In this document: piece after piece, positions 25,101 to 64,000 of the stretch
Layout of the letters: every line of letters starts with the position of its first letter
Numbering within the stretch: the stretch's first letter is position 1
From: Acanthornis magna
Taxonomy: Eukaryota; Chordata; Aves; Passeriformes; Acanthizidae
DNA: 64,000 nt
Direction of reading: 5' to 3'
NCBI GenBank assembly: GCA_036785705.1
Contig: JAWUZG010000051.1
Location: 13,482,501 to 13,546,500, forward strand
Translations under genes and position numbers: made by a program
Notes under the pieces: generated by a model
Told to the model about the DNA's origin: nothing
The model's input: the letters and a program-made list of their open reading frames with translations, nothing else
Databases searched by the model: none

Positions 25101-28100
25101 CAAGTAATTTACCTTAGGTGGCACCATTGACATGGATATGGTGCTCTGTGCAGACAGTCACAGTTGGGTTGTTTCTGGAACTGGGACATAACCCTTCCCT
25201 TTTAAAGCTCATTTGGTTTTTGCCAAGTCATGGCATATCATATTGTCACATCATGTCATACTGCACTGCCATCATGCCCTATCATGATCTGTTCAAGTTC
25301 CCTTCCAAATTCATCTATTCCAACATCTACTTCAATGGCTCCTTCATGTCCTTGTGTTCCTCTAAGTATTTATCTGATGTCAGTTGTGAGATTTTTTTTC
25401 CCCATTCTGCATCTCTACTTGAGTTATCAAAAGCTGATGATTCTCAAAATCTGCCCTGTTTCTGTCAATTCTGCTCTACTCAGTCTAGTATTAGTCAGTA
25501 CATGTCCACTTGAATATCATCATATTAACTTGTTATTTCTCCATGATGAAAGCCCTTAAACTTTCTGGTCTTCTTACTTTTTTCTGTGAACTGAACCCTT
25601 CTTTCAAGTGTCCTCTGAGAGTTCTCTGTCATTGTCTCTCCGTATTCAGCCTGGCTTACTATGTGCCCCTGCACAGCTTAAATTTCTATCTTTTGCTACT
25701 GTTCAATCCTCGGTCCATGATCTATTTCTTTCTTTTACTACAAAAGCTTTCTTTTCTTCCAGTCTCCCTCCCTCTTCCTAACCCTTTTCACAGCATTCTT
25801 TCTCTCCCAAAGCTCTAATTGCCTCCTATAGCTCTTTGAAGTCTCCATGGGTATCTTTTCTAATAAAATGTCCTAGTCAAGAGTTTTGTTCTCATCCAGA
25901 AGCCATAGCCTTATCTGACATCTACTGAAGTCTTTTTTCTGCCTTTTTACTCTTTTTTGCTCCATGTGAAGCTATTGCTTGAGGTAAAATATGCTTGCTC
26001 TATCTTCTTCCTGTCCAACGTCTCATGCCCTAGTGCCCTTCTGTGCTTTGTTTCTCATGGGCTCTGTTTCTCTCTTAGAGACTGTGTTACTGTTAAGTAG
26101 TCATCCTTTTGTCACCTTTCTCCTCTTCCTCCTTTAAAACTCTCTTTTCCACCTTTACAATTTCTTTCGTCCCATAGACTAGCTTTTATATTATCTGCTC
26201 TGCGGAATTGTGCACCTCTTGGGCTGAGCTTTCTCAAGCACAGAATACTATTTTTGCTTTGCTCTTAAATGACTGTTTCTCTGTTCTGCACGCAGGGTTC
26301 TAAGTAACAATAACTCTGTCTCAGCAAACTCCATTCCTGTCAGTCTGGGGTGGCAGAGGACTCTGCATCACCATCTGCTATAATGTCTGTGTATGCAGCA
26401 TTGGTGAATCTGCTACAGAACAAACCAAAAAAAGCTGTGTCATAAGCAGAAGTCTCAGAAGTTAGTATGATGTCTGATAAGTGTGTGGGCAGAGCATAGG
26501 GAACATTGTCATTGTTGATTAATAGCACTGAGATTTCAGGTGATAAATCTCCTGGGGCCAAGCCATGGGAGAAGTGCGAGTCTTCAGTAATCCTTCCCCC
26601 ATAGCCTCTCAGAGCGTTCACTATAAAGGCAGTAGGATGGGAAGGCTAAGAATTACATTTCTGCATCCTGAAAAGCATTCAGGAGAAATAAATAAACTCA
26701 GAGAAACTGAGATCTCAGAGAAAACTGGGAAGAGGAGGGAGAAAAATAGATGGCTGACTAAAGAAGAGACCCATCTTGGGTGAGAGTTCTTCCAACTTCT
26801 GTTCTTTCCTGTATTGACACTCAATACCCTAATTTGGACTGTAGCTGTCGTTTTATCTGTCACAAAAAGATGTCCTTCTTGAAACACGCTTTGGCGTCCC
26901 ACTAGGGTTTGTAACATGCAAAGAAAAAAAATGGTGTATGAGCAGGTTGTGTACCTTTCTTCTTGCATGCCATGGGGCGGTCTAGAAACTTTTGTGAGTT
27001 TTTCAAGAGGTTCAGGTGCAGGTGAGGAGTCAAGCCACACATATGGGCCATCTGTGTTTGTGGCTAGTGCAAGATGGTTATGAAATCCTCCTCTTACTTT
27101 TGTGTCTTCCTCCAGCTCTGTGCTAATCGCCTGAGTCTGCTGGTAACCTCCGAGGCAACAGCAGGTTGATGATTCCTGGTGGAAGTGCAGAGCAAGGCCT
27201 GGGAAATAAAAAGCAGGACAGAGGAGCAATAAAGAAAATATAGAAAGAGGAGCTGTGGGAGGAAATTGCAAGAAGAGTGATAGGGGAGATTTGACAGCAG
27301 TTGCTGGGCAGCAGCAGTGCAGAAAGACAGATTTTTTTCAGGATGTGCTCTGTATTCTGTGTTTATGGGACTCTGCAGATCTGAAAATATGGAAAAGAAT
27401 ATGAGTAAAGTTGGAACTTTACCTTTCATTAGGTCAGCTGTGCCATCTGGAAAAAATGGACAAGCTGCTGTGTCTACAAGTCCTTCTTAGAGTATGAAAT
27501 AGAAGCAGCAGTTCTCAGAGCAAATACAGGCTGAGAGTAGTAGCTGCTTTGAATTTAACTAGTCTAGTGTCAGTGAGGCTGGAGGCTGTGACAGAGATTA
27601 TTGGTACCCTGTGCAATAGCAAGGATTGTTAATAATTTCCAGAGAGCTGACAAAGCACTTTCACCTCTTAGGGGAAAGAGGGAGACAGTTGATTTATAAG
27701 CTGAGTAGCATGGTAAGATTAGTGTTCAGGACACAGGAAAGAATATACCATAAATCAAGTATCTCAACAGATTGCATATATTTTGTCATGCACTTAAACA
27801 GTGAATTTCAGTTCTCAGTCTTTTCCTTGGTAGACAATATCTGGGTACAGAGACTAGAGGCAGAGATATTGTTTGATGAGAAGTGGGAATTAGATGAATA
27901 CTAGGTTCTTAGCTCCGGAGGAGCTAGGTCTTTCCTAGTGCACAGGTACCATCACGCACACAGTGATTGTTCAGAATCAGCCATGTAGTTATTACTCCAC
28001 CATTCCGTACAGGGCCTGAGGTGTATTCACTGTGGGAAACATGAGTGAGGGCTCAGGAGATTTGTAGAACGTCTTCCCAATGAGGATAGTAAAGGCTTCT

Positions 28101-29999
28101 TGTTCAAGTAGCTTCTGGAGTCACTTGGTGAATGCTGGCCTTGGGGTCCTTCATGCTTTTATTGATAAGGTGAGTGAGGCTGGGGCCAGTTTGGAAGCTG
28201 AGAGGGACAGTTCTTGGAAAAGCCTTTCAGGTTAGAATCATCCTGGTTTAGGCTATTATTATATAATTATTTCCCATGGAAATTCCACAAGAGTATCATG
28301 CAAGACAGACAGTAGAGTTTGATTAGCGGGCAGTAGAGGGTTCATTTTTATACTGCAGCAATTTCCAATGTGCCATTCTTGTGCCTCTTGAAAAACAAGA
28401 GCTGGAAGAGTGCACTTTCGGGTAAAGGTTCTCATTAGTTTTCTGCAGCGGCTGTGATGAGCACTCTCCTCTGGTATATGTAATAGTAACTGCAGATCTG
28501 GTGCTGTATTACAGCTTTGATGTTTGCTGGGCCTTAACTGTGGTCAGTCTTTACGCTTCCTATTCATGATGCACCCTATATTTTAGACTGTTTTTTCTGT
28601 TTTATACACTATATAGTATGTGCTATGCATAATCTTTTATATAAGCTATAGCGACATTGGTCTTCCAAAAGCATCTCGATGTGTTGGGAGCAATTAATGT
28701 CTTTGTGATAGTAACCTGTGAGGGTATCCGAATGTTTTTCCTCTGATTTCCTAGACACAATCACTTAGAAACTCTTTTTTAAGGTGATTCATTACAAGTT
28801 TTGTCTTACTTATGGGCCACAGTCTTCCTCCAGAAAACAGTGATTGTTGACAGTAAGGTGAGTGCTGGTGAGAGTGAAGAGAGAGCCTGTAAAATTTGGG
28901 GCAGCACTGATATTGCTTTTGTAAATATTCAGTTCTTGCCTGGCCTGCTACCAGTTATGGGCTGTACAGACTAACATTACCTATATGGATATTACTGCTA
29001 ATAGATATCCATATCTTAACAGGAACATTAGAGAAGGTGGTTTATGAGGGAAATTAAGAGTGTCTTTCTCTTGGAGATTTTTTTTCTATCTTACTCTCAT
29101 GGACTATGCAGACTAAAAAAAAGGCAAAAGAAGAAATGTTTTACAGTGGTCTGTAAAACAAAATAATGAGACCACTGTTCTGGACCCAAAAAAAGGGTGT
29201 TTTGTGCCCGTCTCCACCCCATCCTGCCTGTAAATATCTGATTCGGTATGAGTAGCTTGGCATGTGAGGTTTTTTTTCCTGTATACTGTTTCTAGGATCC
29301 TGAACTCTCTGCTCCTCCTTAATTAATAGCCCTCAGAAGACAAATAATTACAGGCAGCATACTGACAGTACTGGGAGGTGTCTCTAGGCCATGTTGCTGT
29401 AAAATGCTTCTCATTCTTATTGCTGGCTGGTAGCTCACTGGCATTGGCTGAGCTCATTGCTTCTTTCCCTGGCTGAGAAACAAGTGGCAGAGTGGAGAGG
29501 AGAAGCTGTTGAATGCTCTAGTCTGTGGAAAAGGAATTCAAGAACTAATTCAAGAAGAATTAAATTTCTGCATGCACCTACAATTGAGTACCCACAGAGC
29601 TGTTTGGTGACACTCTTCGAAGTGTTAAGTGTTCCCCATAAGGACATGTGGAAAGACTGAGATTAGACTGCAATGCTCAGCAGTTTACAGGGATGCCTGA
29701 CTTCTCCATTAAGGCTTGCTGCTGTGGATTTAGAAAAATTCTCTTGGGACACTGAGTGGACACCCCTCTCATTCCATCTCACCATAGCTGCTGGCATCTT
29801 TATGACTGTTGCTCGGTCTTTTGGACACCTGGTGTCTGGGGGGGAATGACGAAGCCCACGGACCTTAGTTCTCACTGCAAACAGGGCTTTGTTTGGGATG
29901 GGGAGCTGTGAGAGAAGAGATATCCTGGATAATAATTTCTGCTTCCTCCTCTCTGCTTTCTGTCTCAGTGCTTGTAGCTCTGTCTGTCGTACCACCTCC
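19116..29999. other. Intergenic, part 4, upstream of CLCN1
   Basis: I find no gene here. There is a CpG-dense islet at about 20280-20420, and a strongly pyrimidine-rich stretch at about 25480-26300 that keeps open frames on both strands longer than usual. The longest open frame of the window (26621-27271, minus strand) begins at TTG, lies on a pyrimidine-rich strand, and resembles no protein I know. Confidence 0.6.
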
Positions 30000-30045
30000 T
30001 TCCCCCTGCCCCCTCCCTCTCCTTCAGGAGTTCCCCTCTGGATCA

Positions 30046-30138
30046 CACCTGATATTCAACCCGGCAGAGTTATTGCCTTTTGCTGAGATCAGACCCAGCA
30101 CTGGGGAATCATGCGTCTGAGGAAGGTTGCTATAAATA
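30046..30138 (+). promoter_or_regulatory. CLCN1: Candidate CLCN1 core promoter (E-box CACCTG, TATA box)
   Basis: TATAAATA lies at 30131-30138, inside CTATAAATATAG, 242 bp before the start codon; a start site near 30160 would fit. An E-box of the muscle bHLH type, CACCTG, lies at 30046-30051. The TATA region is also close to, but does not exactly match, the MEF2 consensus. A TATA box and E-boxes would suit a muscle-specific gene. No transcript evidence is available. Confidence 0.5.
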
Positions 30139-30159
30139 TAGTTGAACCCTTTGGGCAGG

Positions 30160-30380
30160 AAGGGAAGAAAGTGAGAGAGGCACAAGGAGCAGGAGGAGGA
30201 GGAGGGGCAGAGATAAAGAGAGTGCAGGAGTAGGACAAGTTGGAGTGGTCTGAGGAGAGAGGGAAAGGAAGGATCAGCAGAAAATGCGGAGGCCATGCTC
30301 ACTGCCAGAACATGAGGGGGTTCTAGGTAAGGCCCAGAGCAGCAGCTCAGTTACAGATGAGTGTGAGGAGGAGTAGAGGA
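30160..30380 (+). other. CLCN1: Probable CLCN1 5' UTR with upstream ATGs
   Basis: This purine-rich leader includes GGA repeats at about 30195-30210. It carries ATGs at 30284, 30295 and 30312, each with a short reading frame. An in-frame ATG at 30357 would add eight residues but has C at -3. The start site at about 30160 is inferred from the TATA box. Confidence 0.5.
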
Positions 30381-62835
<32,455 letters not shown>

Positions 62836-64000
62836 GTGGGTGCAGATGTCTCCCTGAGGCATACATAATTTTTCTCCACTCTGTCATTCCAAGTTCAATC
62901 TATGACTTATTTCTTCTCCTTGTCTTCACCTACAACTACTATCACCAGCCACTTTCACATCCAGCTACGGAAGTGAGCTTGCTCCTCTAATCTTCTCTGT
63001 GCCCCTCCAATCTTCTGCAAAATGAAAGGCTATGTGATAAGAAGTCTGAGTGCATTTATTAAAAAAGCTTTTGGACCAAAAAAAAAAAAAGCTGCTACAC
63101 TAACAGTAGGATTGTGTGCCTTGCTGCTGGGGCATTACATTGAGATTTACACTCTGCCCTGTCAGTGTGCAGCATTGGAATGAGTACTCCTGGATTTCTC
63201 AGGGTGTTTCTGTCAGGGTGTAGAGTCTGGCTATACCACAGGCTCTTCACTGAACTGAAGCACAAGGAAAGAGGAAGCTGGCTCATACAACTTCTAGAGT
63301 CAGCATAGGATGACCGGGGATCAAAGCAATCATTGTATATCAGGAGGAAGACAGGACTGGGCTTTCACTCAGTAGAAAGGGAGAGCAGTCTACTGAAAGA
63401 AAAGTGCACAGTGCATGCTTTTATCAATATTCATTTAATGTGAATGGTCAGCATAGGCCTTGCACTAAATTAATTAATTACTGTTGTCAGAGGGGTAAGA
63501 TCTCAGGCTTGAGCAAAACAAGAAAAGGTTAGCATATAGTTCAGATGGGCTTTCTAGAGGGGTGGCTGAAGTCATCTGAAAACATCTAGCATTTACCTTT
63601 GTAAATATAGGCTTACAAGAAACTATACGTGAAGGCTGCTCATGGGGAAAATTTTGTATATGTCATACAAAAGAGCAAGTGAGAAACTCTGAAATAACAG
63701 ACAAATCAACTTAACTTGGATGCACAAGAAAACCCAGGAATAAATAATCAAACTATCTGAGGTATGCACAGTTAGAGCTAAATGTGAGACTACTGACAAT
63801 GGCAAGAATATCACAGTTTATCGTGACCAAATCAAATTTAACCAGTTTGGTTTTCTTTTACATTAGAGTAAAATGTCATGTTCTTGACAAATCAGATTTT
63901 TCCTAGTTTACACTTGAACATGACAGTCAATATCTCATATGATGCTAAAAAAAAAGGATCAAACACTGGCTGTGATACAATGATTTCATGTAAGGCCACA
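62836..64000 (+). other. CLCN1: CLCN1 intron 21 (partial), right edge
   Basis: I find no match to the next CLCN1 exon (the HTLFSLLGLHLAYVTS-like segment). The remaining CBS2 and C-terminal exons must be to the right. An A-run lies at about 63079-63091. No repeat family is recognised. Confidence 0.75.

Noticed and set aside
26621..27271. Longest open frame of the window (216 codons, minus strand)
   Set aside because: It begins with TTG, not ATG. The strand is pyrimidine-rich, which lowers stop frequency. The product resembles nothing known and has low-complexity Leu/Ser/Phe tracts. Chance is the simplest explanation.
30357..30380. In-frame upstream ATG as the CLCN1 start
   Set aside because: It has C at -3, and the eight added residues have no counterpart in human ClC-1. 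The ATG at 30381 has a good context and aligns with the human N-terminus.
62836..64000. Possible CLCN1 exon 22 before the right edge
   Set aside because: No frame here resembles the expected CBS2 continuation, so the exon is taken to be outside the window.

Overview
The window looks like avian nuclear DNA, or at least sauropsid DNA. It carries two vertebrate genes in the order and orientation seen on human 7q34: the 3' half of CASP2 (caspase-2), then most of CLCN1 (the skeletal-muscle chloride channel ClC-1). Both are on the + strand. The only abundant interspersed repeats I can recognise are CR1 LINE 3' ends, which end in the ATTCTGTGATTCTG-type tail typical of birds. I recognise no Alu, L1 or B elements. 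Nearly all open frames outside the exons are short chance frames.

Layout. 1-7.9 kb: CASP2, with the exon carrying the catalytic His, the exon carrying QACRG, the large/small subunit junction, the small subunit, and a 3' UTR of about 1.8 kb. The earlier exons lie left of the window. 7.9-30.1 kb: intergenic DNA with no recognisable gene, several CR1 copies, a small duplicated segment and two CpG-dense islets. 30.1-62.8 kb: CLCN1, with a TATA-containing promoter candidate followed by 21 coding exons. Exon lengths and splice phases match the human gene closely; eighteen have the human length or differ by whole codons in the expected variable regions. The gene leaves the right edge after the exon that begins CBS2, so the last one or two coding exons are missing.

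Points of special interest. (1) CASP2 has a 62-bp exon-like segment with strong splice sites directly after the QACRG exon. Its position and sequence match the 61-bp alternative exon that makes the short caspase-2S isoform in mammals. (2) CLCN1 intron 7 holds a complete but dead hAT transposon of about 2.44 kb. It has matching terminal inverted repeats, a perfect 8-bp target duplication CTCTAGAA of the nnnTAnnn type, and the remains of a BED-finger transposase, which suggests a Buster/ZBED5-like element. (3) CLCN1 exon 7 has odd splice sites on both sides: a triple AG acceptor, in which the first AG would add an in-frame TAG, and a GC donor instead of GT.

CASP2 (apoptosis and cell-cycle protease) and CLCN1 (muscle membrane repolarisation) are neighbours by conserved synteny only; nothing suggests they act together. 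All homology statements come from reading translations against remembered families. No database search was possible.
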